A stretch of 64,000 nucleotides of DNA from Pyrus communis (taxonomy: Eukaryota > Streptophyta > Magnoliopsida > Rosales > Rosaceae): NCBI RefSeq assembly GCF_963583255.1, contig NC_084814.1:21314762-21378761 (forward strand), given 5' to 3'. Made by a program: the position numbers and the translations under genes. Under the pieces are notes generated by a model that was given only the letters and a program-made list of their open reading frames with translations, was not told the origin of the DNA and made no database searches. Positions 33,307 to 44,690 of this stretch are shown in pieces. Positions within the stretch are counted from its first letter, which is position 1; every line of letters begins with the position of its first letter.

Positions 33307-33492
33307 GGTTTTTGACAAATAATAGGATAATTCACAATTAACTACGTGAAAGGGGATTCAAAAGTGGGTTCTTAGATGCAAATGTGATTTCTCTTAATCA
33401 ATTGAACTACAAACTACTTACGTGCAATGTTTCTTGATATAGTGAAATTAGAAAGTAGAGATTTAGGCTAAGATATACAATAAGAACGGCCT
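33307..33492 (-). repeat. left arm of a large inverted repeat (SINE-like)
   Basis: Reverse complement of 33,990-34,168 with high similarity over about 180 bp. On the minus strand it contains an A-box-like TAGTTCAATTGATTAAG and, about 30 nt later, a B-box-like TTTTGAATCCCC, and ends in GTCAAAAACC. It is therefore probably tRNA-derived, plus about 80 bp of shared leader (ATCTCTACTTTC... ACTATATCAAGAAAC). Confidence 0.75.
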
Positions 33493-33520
33493 TCCATAAT
33501 ATACGAGTCAAACTTAAGAA

Positions 33521-33608
33521 TCCATGCCTAATTTTATGAGGAAGGAAGGAAGGAGGGATACGAGTAATATTTTATATTATTTTATGTAGATGACAAGTTG
33601 ACCATTGT

Positions 33609-33671
<63 letters not shown>

Positions 33672-33850
33672 AAAATATTATACGCATACAAGTTATGAAA
33701 TATATAAACTGGAATGTGTAGAGTAATTGATGGGAAATGGTCAACAATTTCCAGCAAGTTAAGAATTCAACTTCACCCTATAATTTATAAGAATGGTGCA
33801 TCACTTGGCACAACTTATATATTTCTCTTTGAGAGCTGCTACCGACCTTT
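33521..33850 (-). pseudogene. orphan promoter relic of a P450 copy
   Basis: Similar in order to the upstream region of the intact P450 (29,372-29,690): AATCCATGSCTAATTT at the start-codon region, GAGGGATAYGAGT, ATATAAACTGGAATGTG..., AAGAATTCAACTTCAC and TTTCTCTTTGAGAGCTRCTACCG. No coding sequence follows on its left; an inverted-repeat arm lies there instead. A (TA)n tract (33,611-33,668) has expanded inside it. It marks a further P450 copy whose coding part was lost or displaced. Confidence 0.75.
33611..33668. repeat. (TA)n microsatellite
   Basis: About 29 consecutive TA units, inside the P450 promoter relic and in the loop of the inverted repeat. Confidence 0.97.
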
Positions 33851-33989
33851 TTAGTCGTCTCTTGTTCTACCTAATCTCAGCCGGTCCTTATTCCACCTAA
33901 CTAGGAGGGACACGATCATAGGTGGATGACTTTTGGTATGTATTTATTTTGTAAGCATGAGATCTTAAGTTTGATTCGTGTATAGTGAA

Positions 33990-34168
33990 AGGTCGTCCTT
34001 GTTGTATATCTTGGCCTAAATCTCTACTTTCCAGTTTCACTATATCAAGAAACACTGCACGTAAGTAGTTCAATAGATTAAGAGAAATCACATTTGCACT
34101 TGAGAACCTACTTTTGAATCCCCTTTTACGTAGTTTATTGTGAATTATCCTATTATTTGTCAAAAACA
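33990..34168 (+). repeat. right arm of the large inverted repeat (SINE-like)
   Basis: Plus-strand copy of the unit at 33,307-33,492, with the A-box-like TAGTTCAATAGATTAAG and B-box-like TTTTGAATCCCC. A third copy starts at about 63,925 and runs off the window. The following stretch 34,169-34,496 shows no gene. Confidence 0.75.
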
Positions 34169-34496
34169 AAACTCCTTAGTAGTTTAATATTATACATTAA
34201 TGATAAATCCGATCCATATACGTTCTTACTCTTTCTTGTAATATAATAATCATTATTTTGGTCCCAATTCATTACCAAGCGGAAAAGGAGTGAAAAGAAT
34301 GGCTAGAACCAGAAATTGGTGATCATGTGATAGGTAGGAGAAGAAAGACAAGTTTGGTCACACCCGATTCAAACTTATTTCAAGTTAGCCTCAAGGCGAA
34401 CAAGGATGTATCTTAGGCCTCATTGGAAACTACAACTTTTTTAAGGTTCTTATTTTGAGGCCGTGTTAAGATCAAATGTATATTAGCCACAAAAAG

Positions 34497-35049
34497 GTTT
34501 GGAGCCGGAGCAGATGATCAAGAAGGTTTTAATTTGTTTTTAGTCACCAAGACTTTTGCCATGAGGATAATCTCGACTGGTGGGAGATGGTTATGAGGAA
34601 CAAAGAGGAAATTTGAGGAGAAAGGGTATGGCGGAGTGGTGCCACGCTTGGTGCTTTGGTATATGTCAGGTCTTGGTTTTGAATGGGATAAAGTTAGGAT
34701 GCCTTGTATACAATCGGATCAGGATCCTCTCCTGATCTTTGTATGGGGATCCTCATGACCAAGAAATGTGGGCCGTTGGATGAAAATCCAACGGTTATAA
34801 TTATTATAATTTTAAAGGGACCCCCTTGTTTGTAGCCGTTGGATTTGCCCACACTTCTTGGTCATGAGGATCCTCATACAAAGATCATGAGAGGATCCTG
34901 ATCCGTATACAACCGGGGTTAACTATAGTGGCTTCTCCAATAATTTGCTCAAGTCGTTCTTGGACAATGATTGGGAAATTGGCGCGGAGCATGTCATGGA
35001 AGGCCTTATCTCTGAAGAAGAGTACCAGAAGCTGACTATGGTGGATTGA
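34497..35049 (+). pseudogene. third DUF2828/DUF7788 copy, C-terminal part only
   Basis: Similar to 17,822-18,171 of the intact gene: GAGCCGGAGCAGATGRTCAAG at the start, the KFEEKGYG-like region, then the conserved end (GAGCATGTCATGGAAG and the final ATGGTGGATTGA). Early stops and frameshifts break the frame. A 191-bp MITE is inserted at 34,715. The 3' flank also matches that of the intact gene. It is either the missing tail of the copy at 20,122-27,290 or, more likely given the P450 duplication, the remains of a third copy. Confidence 0.85.
34715..34905. mobile_element. 191-bp MITE with long inverted repeats
   Basis: The ends are CGGATCAGGATCCTCTCCTG and, as reverse complement of the right end, CGGATCAGGATCCTCTCATG. 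The inverted repeat continues through GATCTTTGTATG(G)GGATCCTCATGACCAAGAA, about 50 bp each side. The flanks repeat TATACAAT / TATACAAC, an 8-9-bp target duplication with one mismatch, as in hAT or Mutator-type MITEs. A shorter internal inverted pair (CCGTTGGAT / ATCCAACGG) is present. Confidence 0.85.
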
Positions 35050-35211
35050 TCTACAGATATGTGATGATCATATCCATCATACAGTCTGTTTGCTTTGATG
35101 TTTCATTCCTACTTTCGCTTACAACGCCCTTTACATGTGTAAGCATTCAAATTCTGCTGCTTCCTTTCTTATTAGTTCTAATTTGCAGATCCAAGGTTTC
35201 ACCTTAAGTTG

Positions 35212-38200
35212 CTGTTAGGTATTTTACCACCTGCCAAAGTAGGAATAAAATCACACAAAATACTTGCAAGAGAACAAGGTTGTTGTAGTATAAACGGCTC
35301 AAGCAATGTCGTTTTCCGCTGGGATTATTCAAAACAATTTATGAAAAAACCCTAATCCTAGTTAATTATCCGAAAGTAAGGATTGGGAAATGTTGATTTT
35401 GAATTTAAAAGTATTAAAAACGAATTTTAATAAAAGTAATTTAAAGAAAGCAACTAAAAACCAATTAAAAAGGAAACAAGTCAAAGAGAAAAGATTTTGA
35501 GAAACAAATTTGGAAAAGCACTAGGGTTCTGCCGTCATCCTAACAATCTTACGTAGCTCTTCTAATTTCTTATGAATTACACATGCATATTTCGAAGGTT
35601 AGGTTTTCCTAAAGTATGTCTTACTTGGAACCCCCAATATAGAACGTATATCTAACATGCAACCCGTCCGTGGCGTCTAGATCGAATGTGAACATGCAAG
35701 ACTCATTAAGTTTTGTGAAAACCTTTTGAAAAACCATATAACTCCTAAGACGTGTCATCTATCCTAAGTAGTTACACATGTTAACCACAAGAAGCCTTAG
35801 TCAATTTTAGGGACAACAAAGCACTAAGACAAATAGATAATTTAAAGCATAGTGATTAACAATCCAAAACTTGCATGCATATATTCATAAGAAAATTAAA
35901 AAGAGACTACATATTCTTGCTAAGGATCATGGCCTCACCCTAGCAAAAATGATTAGTTAAGCATATTCATAAATAAAATCAACATAATTGTATTAAATTA
36001 GAAAAAAAAGGATGAAAACACCTGACAGTATAAGTCTTGAAATCTCATGCTTTAGCCAAACTATTCTCTCAAAAGTTGCATACGTTCAACCACCCTCTCA
36101 TCTAATGGCTAAAAAGTTTTATTTATACTACTAGAAAATAAAACCCTACCTTGAAAAGGTTTTAGTATAAAACTAGGAAACATAATTAAATGATAAAACA
36201 GAAAATAAAAGGTTTCCTATTTGAACTAGAATTCGGAGTTCTCAGAAAATCACACTTTTGACTGACCAAATCAACTCCGATTTGGTCCCAAAAGGTCTGT
36301 TTTGAAAGCTGATGACGTCTCCTACAAATTCTCAGAATGAATCTTCCTCAAAGTACGCCATCTTGACCTGCAAAATACCTAAAATGTTCAAAAATATCAA
36401 TCTGGAAAGCTGCGCGCTGGGCCTTTATTTCTTCGCCACGGTCAAACGGCTTGGTAGAAAAACCTGGAATTTTGATACAATCATCTTGAAAGGCACACGA
36501 ATAGCCTCCAATTGGAATCATAGCAAAATTCATCTGTTTGATCATTTTTTGCTCCAGAGGAAGTCGAATGTCTTATATTGAAAATATATAACAAAGTATC
36601 AAAATTCTACCAAAATAACTAATAAATTAATACTAAGAATAAAGTAAAATATATAACATTGACTCATCAAAATACCCCCGAACTTAGCTTTTGGCTCGTC
36701 CTCGAGCAAAACAAAACTCAAAAACAAAGATAAAAACTAGCAAACTTAAGAACTTTATTAAAACTCAACTAAGACAAAATTTTCATCTTCAACTTGCAAT
36801 CCATAGTGTTAAAAATTAGAACATCTTTCCAAAAGTTCCAATTAATCCCACCACAGAGTCTAAGCCATTTAGAATCAATTAGAACATAATTCATAAACTT
36901 CACTTGGTGTAAAGTGAACCAATATAGTTAAAGAGACTCGACTAAAACCCTTACTTCTTGTCCTTTTTATTCCACACGTACTAACTTTATATAATTTTTT
37001 TTCTCTTTTTGATTTTTTTTCTTCTTCTTCTTGTTTTTTTTTTTTTTTTTTTTTTTTCCTTCAGTAATAGTAGTGGTCGTGCAATGTTAGTTCACTTAAG
37101 CTTTCGATCCAACCCATGTAACGAGCTTTAGGTCAATGACTCCCAAACCACAAAGGCTTTAGGGCACTAGGTGTAGAACACTCCTAAGGACTTATTAACT
37201 CGACCTAAATAGGCTACGAAACCAACTAACCACCCTGCCCCATGCCAAGACTCTACCGTTTGATACGAGAATCACTGCTGATTAGGCAGGATTGGCCCGG
37301 TTACTAGGCAAAGCCTCGGGTGGAACAATTATTACTTTATAACACATACTAACTTTACTTTATTACGAACAAAAATTAAAATGCACTTAAACTAAAAACA
37401 AGTGTTCACTCCCCACAAACTATGTTGATGTGATTGTGCAAATTGTCAAAGTATAACTCATGAATTAGTGTCTAAGCAACGATAAATAGAAAATACTCTA
37501 CTGTGGGATTAACTTTCACCATGTCTATTTGTTCTAACTTTTAAAATAAAATATGGATATTAACTTAAAATTTGAAAATTTTTATTTGACTCAAAAATTA
37601 AAAAAAATTAAAAATTTTTATTTCCCACCCCTAAACTTAAATCAAACATTGTCCTCAAGGTGTGGAAAATAAAGAAAGAAAACAAAAATATTAAAACCTT
37701 AAAAACTTAAAATAGCTAACAAAGACAAAGAAAACAGATGAAGAAAATATAAACAGAAAATGAAATTAAAAAAAATAAAATAAAAGAAAGTATAAAATAA
37801 GAAAGAAAGCAGAAGACAAAGAAACTGACACACCTGGGATTCGAAGACAGGACCTGAAGCTGGGGAAAGGCGCTGGAAAGTGAACAGAAAAATGAGACAG
37901 AAAATTGTCGGGTGCTAGGATCGAACTCGTGACCAGGGGAAGACGCGCTGGACCAACACGCCCGAGTCCACAGTTGTGTCGATGTTGAACAACAGCTAAC
38001 ATATAACCTGATTTAGCAGCTTCATGTTTCAATTCAAAAACCCTAGCATATGGGACGCTCTCTCTTTTGCCTCGAGCCCAGGGCCGTGTCTCATTGATCT
38101 CAGCCCTCACCAAAGACCCCGAACAATTCCTACCTAGCTCTCTAGTCATTCCAAATCTTCCAATGGTCTTGGATTTTGTCGAACCCAAACACAGATGCCC

Positions 38201-38575
38201 AGCCGTGCCTCCATAGCTGTATCTCTGTTCATTTCCATCTCTGTCAAAAGCCGAACCCAGCCATGGTGGTCTTTGATTCCAGCCCAGATTGTCACCATCG
38301 TGCATTTTCTCTGCGATTGTGGTCTCCACCTGGCGATATCTGAAATTCGAACTCATGCATGTCCAAATCCGTGCCCGGGAAAACTCGAGTGACAAGGAGA
38401 ACTCAAACACCGATTTGAGGAAGAAAAGTGTTGGCAGATTCCACGATTTGCAAATCCAAAAGGAAGGTAAATAGCTGACAACCCCCAAACTTATTCCGTT
38501 GTTTCTTGATCTGAATCCTGTGAAATTTAGCCCTTTGGAATTTGTCTCTGTGTTCATGTATGACTGAATTTATTT
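35212..38575 (-). mobile_element. probable solo LTR or LTR fragment of a large Gypsy-type/LARD family
   Basis: Shares diagnostic text with the 4.4-kb repeats at 48.2 and 55.5 kb: CTTAGCTTTTGGCTCGTCCTCGAGCAAAAC (about 36,680; CTTAGCTTTTGCTAGTCC... at 50,153) and CTTAAATCAAACATTGTCCTC (about 37,637; 51,854). A T run lies between, and an AT-rich zone follows. A B-box-like GAGTTCGATCCTAGC occurs on the minus strand near 37,930. The 263-codon open frame at 37,766-38,557 shows no domain and is regarded as chance. No primer-binding site or target duplication was found; the right end replaces the C-terminal part of a P450 copy. Boundaries are approximate. Confidence 0.55.
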
Positions 38576-39542
38576 TGCTTGCCTCCTGATGATGAATGCC
38601 GGCGTATTGCCTCCTGTTCTATCATGCAACTCTCTAATGTTTCTCTTGGAATTAGTAATGGCACCGGCGGTGTATCTAAAACTCTCCTTCAAGACCAACT
38701 TTAGGTACATGAGTGTGGGCAGATCACTTTCTTCCACCTTCCGTTTTCCCTTCAAAACTTCTCTCACCTCGTCTCGTGCTTTGCTCAATGCGCGGGGATT
38801 CCGAATCAATTCATCCATTGTCCATACCAGTGCGGCTGTGGAAGTGTCAGTCCCCGCAATAAACATGTCCTGCAAGAAAATATTTCACAATTATTATCCG
38901 TCTCCCAAGCCAGCTAAATTAATTTATAAAACCATACCAACAATAGTTCAAATTGTTACACAACTATTGGACTCCTAAAGCTTAATTTGTTTGGAAATGG
39001 GCTAACAATGTATACGCTAACACAATATCGTTGAAGTAATTGAAAAAAGGAAAAAAAAAAAAAATCATAATACTAATTAAGTAACATATCTTCAAATGCA
39101 AGAAGAAAGAAAATGCAACATACGTTAGAACACTCTTAATTTGGTCAGAAGTGAGGGCGATTGTTTGACTTGGATCGTTCTGAACTCGAAGGAGTACGTC
39201 AACAAAATCTTCATGCACCGGTTTAGGCCTTTTCGGATCAATGTGTTCCTCAATCACTCTGTCGTAGAGATTGTCCAAGCCTTTAAAACACTTCTCTATC
39301 TTTTGAACAAGGCCATTGAAATTGTTTAGCCAACTTATCCGGTAGGAAGTCCGATACACAATATCCTCCCAACAGGGTCCTTGTCTCTTCAAGCAACTCA
39401 GGAAGCCTGTTCTTTCCAATCTCTCCTCCATTATCATACTTTTTACCAAATGCCGAACGACTCAAAACATTGTTTGCCAAGAAAAGTGTGAGTTCACTGA
39501 TATTGACCGGACCCTTAGAATGCGCGATAGATTCGATCATAA

Positions 39543-39872
39543 TGTAGGAACATAAGCAAGATGACTAAACCAAAACAATCACAAAGATATGAACAACGGA
39601 AGCTCACTTTATTAATCAATAAAGGATTACAAAAGAACTCACAATAAATTTCACAATAGTTCTCTTGCCTCTCAAGTCTCTCAAATTCACACATCCTAAC
39701 GTTAAGGTTTATACATATTTATACTAGACAACCTAGCCACAAACCTAATCCCAAACTAAGTTAGAATCCAAACACCACCTAGAAACTTGCGTCCAAGTTT
39801 CCTATACTCATTACAACTAGGATTCCTACTTTAGTTAGGAATACAATTCTAATTTCATACCAAATCCAATCT
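39543..39872 (-). repeat. 3' LTR of Copia copy 2
   Basis: On the plus strand begins TGTAGGAACATAAGC and ends near CAAATCCAATCT, where the terminal CAACA has decayed. Compared with the other LTR it keeps a stretch of about 26 bp (GGATTACAAAAGAACTCAC...) and shows several substitutions, so the insertion is older than that of Copia copy 1. Confidence 0.85.
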
Positions 39873-39936
39873 CCACCTTGGTAAGAAATTCCATCAGAGA
39901 CTTCATCTGCTTCCGTTGCTCCACCATTGTCAAGTT

Positions 39937-42900
39937 TCAAACTTGTCTAACGTGCACCAAATCCAAGTAATGCTTGAACTTTGATACACCAACTACCTTT
40001 GTTAACATATCAGCAGGATTATCAGCCGTAGCAATCTTCTTAACAAGAATCTCACCTTCAGCTATAACCTCTAGAACAAAATGATATTGCACATCTATAT
40101 GCTTGGTCCTCACATGATGTACTTGATACTTTGCCAAGTAAATGGCACTTTGACTATCACAATACACATCCAACTTGTGTTGATTTACACCCAAATCTTC
40201 TATCAAACCAAGTGTCCAAATAGCCTCCTTAATAGCCTCAGCCATCGCCATATTCAGCTTCTGTGGTTGATAAAGCAACGGTTGGTTGTAGTATTGATCT
40301 CCAACATATAGGACCTTTTTGCCATAGTGAATACATACCTTGTGGTAGACCTTCTTTTGTCTAAATCACTAGCAAAATTAGAGTCCATATAACCAATGGA
40401 GAACTTATCAATTTCTCTGGCATTATGTTCAAAACAAATTCCTGTATTCCTTGTTCCATGAAGATATCTCAGTATCCATTTAGCAGCATCCCAATGCATT
40501 TTTCCAGGATTATGCATAAACCTACTTACAATTCCCACTGCATGAGTAATATTGGGCCGAGTACATACCATAGCGTACATCAACCCTCCAACCAAACTGG
40601 AATAACGAACATCTTTCATCCTAGCTTTTTCTTCATCATGCTCAGGACATAGTTGAGTGCTTAACTTAAAATGAGGAGCAAGAGGTGTACTCACAGATTT
40701 GGTTTCCTCACTAATGCCAAACTTGCGTAGCAGTTTTTCCAAGTACTGTTTTTGCGATAAATACGCCAGTCTCTCCTTCCTGTTTCAAGTGATCTCCATC
40801 CCCAAAATCTTCCTTGCTTCACCAAGATCTTTCATCTCAAACTCTTTCTGCATCTGAGCTTTGAGCTTTGTAATTTCGGTTATATCAGTAGAGGCAATAA
40901 GCATATCATCCACATAAATCAATAAGTAGACATATGTATCTCCACTTAATTTCCTGTGATACACGCAATGGTTGTAATGACTTCTAGTGTAGTCATGATC
41001 CTTCATAAACTTATCAAACCTCAAATACCATTGCCTCGGTGATTGCTTTAAACCATATAGTGACTTGTTGAGCTTGCAGACTAGACCCTCTTTTCCTTGT
41101 TCTTCATACCCTTCAGGTTGCCTTATGTAAATCTCTTCAGACAAATTTCCATGTAAAAAATCAGTTTTCACATCTAACTAGACTAACTCAAGATCAAATT
41201 GTGCCACTAATGCAAGTAGAATTCGGATGGATGAGTGTTTCACTACAGGAGAAAAAATTTCGTTATAATCTACTTCTTCCTTCTGAGCATAACCTTTAGC
41301 CACTAGTCTGGCTTTGAACCTCACTGGACTTGCATGATCTATTCCATCCTTCTTTGCATATACCCACTTGCACCCAATGGCCTTTCTTCCTTTAGGCAAC
41401 TCCACCAATTCCTAGGTTTTATTCTTTTTGAGTGACAACATCTCGTCATCCATAGCTTTATGCCAATGCTTTGCTTCTCCACTACTCGCTAATTCAGTAA
41501 AACTTATAGGGATATCAACTTCGATTACTGGTAACGCGTATGCCATACATGCAACACAATCTTTGAATTTGGCAGGAAGCACAACATCTCTTTTTCCTCT
41601 CCTCTTGGCAATGCACTCTTCTTGAGCTTGAATATCATCAACCACAGCTTCTTCACCTTATCTTTCTTCTTGGTTGATACAATTTTGTTCGTCATTCTCG
41701 ATGCTTGATTTTTGAGAATTATCTGTTGATAGCTCCACCTCATGGACAACATTCTTGTCCTATCTAAGTTTCATATGGGATTCATTAAACATCACATCTC
41801 TACTCACTACTACCTTCTTGAGTTCTGTGCTCCACAACTTGAATCCCTTGACACAACTATTGAACCCTAAAAAGATAGCTTTCCTTGCTCTCGGATCCAG
41901 TTTGTTTTCTTTCACGTGGTAGTAAGCATCACACCCAAAAACCCTTAGTTTTTCATAGTCTTGAGCTATTTTTCCTGACCATAATTCCATTGGAGTCTTA
42001 CCATTTAAAGATGCATAAGGTAGACGATTCAAAGTATGGCATGCATAATTTAATGCTTTTGCCCAAAATCTTTTATGCAATTTTGCTTGTGAAAGTATAC
42101 ATCTTACCTTTTCCAGCAATGTTCGATTCAGCCTTTCTGCAATACCATTTTGTTGGGGAGTTTCTCTAACACTAAAGTGACGAGTAATACCTTCCTTTTT
42201 GCATATCTTGAAGAAGGGATTAGAAGTATATTCCCCACCATTATCATTTCTTAAGACTTTCAACTTCTTGCCAGTCTTCTTTTCAACCGTGTTTTTCCAT
42301 TCCAAAAAAAATATTCAACACCTCATGTTTGTGCTTCATCATATAAATCCATGATCTTCGTGAGTAATCATCAATAAAGGACACAAACCATCTCTTCCCT
42401 CCTAAAGATTTATTCTTTGCAGGTCCCCAGACATCTAAGTGTACATACTCCAATATACCTTCAGTTTGATGTATTGCAGTGCCAAATTTTACCTTTGTTT
42501 GTTTGCCAAGAACGCAGTGTTCACAAAAATCTATTTTTCCACTTTTGGCTCCCTTTAAAATCCCTTGTTTAATCAACCCTTGCAGTGCTTTATTTCCCAC
42601 ATGCCCTAACCTCATATGCCATAGAGAAGATGTATCCTCTTGATCACCTTCTGCCACCATAGCCACCTGTTTTTCCATGATTTTGCCCTCCAACAAGTAA
42701 AGCAAACCTCTTATTGGAGCCTTCATTATCACTAATGCCCCTCTAGCTACCTTAAGTATATTATTCTCAAAATAAAATTTGCAACCTTGGGATTCAAGGG
42801 TGCCTAAGGAAATTAAATTCTTCTTAAGGTCTAAAACATATCTTACTCCTTGTAACTCTCGAACTACACCATCATGATGCTTAATCATAACACTGCCAAT

Positions 42901-43941
42901 CCCTCGCGTTGAACATGGATTATCGTCACCCATATATACAGTTCCAGTGATACTTTTGAAAGATGAGAACCAATGACTTTGGGAAGTCATATGATGAGTG
43001 CATCCAGTGTTAAACACCCATTGATTTACATAGTCTATACTTTCCGCTGCTGTTAGGGCACAAACAAAATCCTCATCATCAGCTTCAACAATGTTTGCCT
43101 TTGAATCCTCATATTTCTTTTCCTTGTTTTTAGCCTTGATTTTAGGACAATCCTTCTTCCAATGTCCCTTCTCATGGCAAAAAGCGCACTCATCTTTATC
43201 CAAGAATTTTCTGTTGCTTGAGTTACCTCTTGTGCGAGACTTGCTTTTCTTCCTATTTGCAGACTTTCTTTCCTTTGATCTTCCTCTCACCATTAGTGCT
43301 TCAGAGTTGTTCCTCTCTTGTCTATCAAGATTTCGAACTTCATGATTCATCACAGCACTTGAGATCTCATCAAATTTAATAGTTTCTCTACCATAAATCC
43401 ATGTCGTAACAAATGATTCATAGGATTCAGGCAAAGAATTCATCAGGATGAACGCTTTGCCTTCATTCTTGATCGTCTCTTCTAAATTCAACAATTCAGC
43501 AATCATTTTGTTAAACTCTTCGAGATGATCAATCATCTTTGTTCCTTCCTTATATTGGAAACGATAAAGCTTACTCTTAAGATAAAGTCTATTTTCTGCA
43601 CTCTTTTTCAAATATTTGGACTCCAGTGAATCCCATAGTTCTTTGGCCGATGAAATATTCATCATACCATACCTTTGTGCTTTGCCAAGACATAACCGAA
43701 TTGTGAAACATGCATGCGCATTCAGCCGCTGCCATTCCTCCTTCATCGACATAGGCATATCTTCAAGTACTACAAGTAGTCCTTGTTGTATTAACACATC
43801 CTTAACTTCGCACTGCCACATAGCGAAGTTATTGGTCCTGACGAACTTCTCGATCTCGAACCTAGCACTTTGCACCGATGTTTTGGTTACCTCAGTGCCC
43901 TAATCATCTCCACTCTTGCTGGAGTCTTTAGGTTTTGTCAT
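39937..43941 (-). pseudogene. Copia gag-pol remnant (TNT1/Tork-like)
   Basis: Domains in minus-strand order: gag with zinc knuckle CAFCHEKGHWKKDC (about 43,150); protease VFNTGCTHHMTS, with Asn replacing the catalytic Asp of DSG; GAG-pre-integrase (LWHMRLGHVGNKAL); integrase (HLDVWGPA, ETPQQNGIAERLNRTL); reverse transcriptase ([25 protein letters not shown]); and RNase H with SIGYMDSNFASDLDKR, then ADMLTKVV. Lesions: an in-frame stop soon after the start codon (about 43,902), a frameshift at an A run near 42,300, stops at about 41,410, 41,173 and 40,784, and another frameshift near 40,270. Not functional. Confidence 0.9.
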
Positions 43942-43981
43942 TGTTTTGGCTTAATCACTGAACCAAGCTCTTGATACCACT

Positions 43982-44283
43982 TGTTGGAACATAAGCAAGA
44001 TGACTAAACCAAAACAATCACAAAGATATGAACAACGGAAGCTCACTTTATTAATCAATAAACTTCACAATAGTTCTCTTGCCTCTCAAGTTTCTCAAAT
44101 TCACACACCCTATCGTTAAGGTTTACACATTTATACTAGACAACCTAGCCACAAACCTAATCCCAAACTAAGTTAGAATCCAAACACCACCTGGAAACTT
44201 GCGTCCAAGTTTCCTATACTCATTACAACTAGGATTCCTACTTTAGTTAGGAATACAATTCTAATTTCATACCAAATCCAACA
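43982..44283 (-). repeat. 5' LTR of Copia copy 2 (302 bp)
   Basis: On the plus strand begins TGTTGGAACATAAGC and ends AAATCCAACA, so it carries TG...CA with a TGTTGGA/TCCAACA inverted repeat. Confidence 0.9.
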
Positions 44284-44690
44284 CATAAGTCTGACCTCTT
44301 CATCCCTCACAGACTGACACATATGAACCCTCTTTGCACTGAGCAGTTTGAAGATCACAATCTTCCTAACCTCCCTCCAAGACTCCCCATAGGGAGCAAA
44401 TGACAGATTAACATAGTCATAGCTAAGCTTCTTTAAAATATACAAGGCCGGCCTACCTGAAAAAATGAGGTCATGAGTTTTGAAGATCTCTCTTGCCATA
44501 TGAGATGAGGAGACCACTAGAGTGGATACCGAGCCTAGTTGTAAAAACATGAGATCTCTCATATTTGGCGGCTAGGCGCTCGAGGACGTGATGGGGTAAG
44601 CCGCTAACGGAGAGCTTGTGAAGGTTGCCAATGAGAGGCAGCCTCCTTGCTTGAGAAGCAATACTTTTCTTTCTGTGTTTGATCGAGATC

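Larger units (their letters stand above)
39543..44283 (-). mobile_element. Copia LTR retrotransposon (copy 2), decayed
   Basis: Element on the minus strand, flanked by the 5-bp duplication CATAA (39,538-39,542 and 44,284-44,288). The LTRs are 43,982-44,283 (5') and 39,543-about 39,872 (3'). The initiator-Met-like primer site next to the 5' LTR (43,967-43,979, minus strand TGGTATCAAGAGC) has one extra A. The gag-pol is broken in many places. Confidence 0.93.
38615..44690 (-). pseudogene. second CYP71-clan P450 copy, truncated and split by Copia copy 2
   Basis: Read on the minus strand: 44,690-44,284 covers the region after the membrane anchor to RDEEVRLM, with the start codon gone, the LPPGPR hinge deleted and a frameshift near 44,560. 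The retrotransposon 39,543-44,283 then interrupts the exon. The exon resumes at 39,542-39,123 (IAHSKGPVNISELTL... to DQIKSVLT) with a small frameshifting deletion near 39,340. The intron (about 38,877-39,122) and the first part of exon 2 follow (DMFIAGTDTSTAALVWTMDE, ExxR as KESFR), and similarity stops near 38,615. The heme-binding Cys region is absent. It is clearly a paralogue of the gene at 27,611-29,380. Confidence 0.92.

Noticed and set aside
37766..38557. 263-codon open frame on the minus strand
   Set aside because: No domain, odd composition, and it lies in sequence of the large-LTR repeat family; treated as chance.
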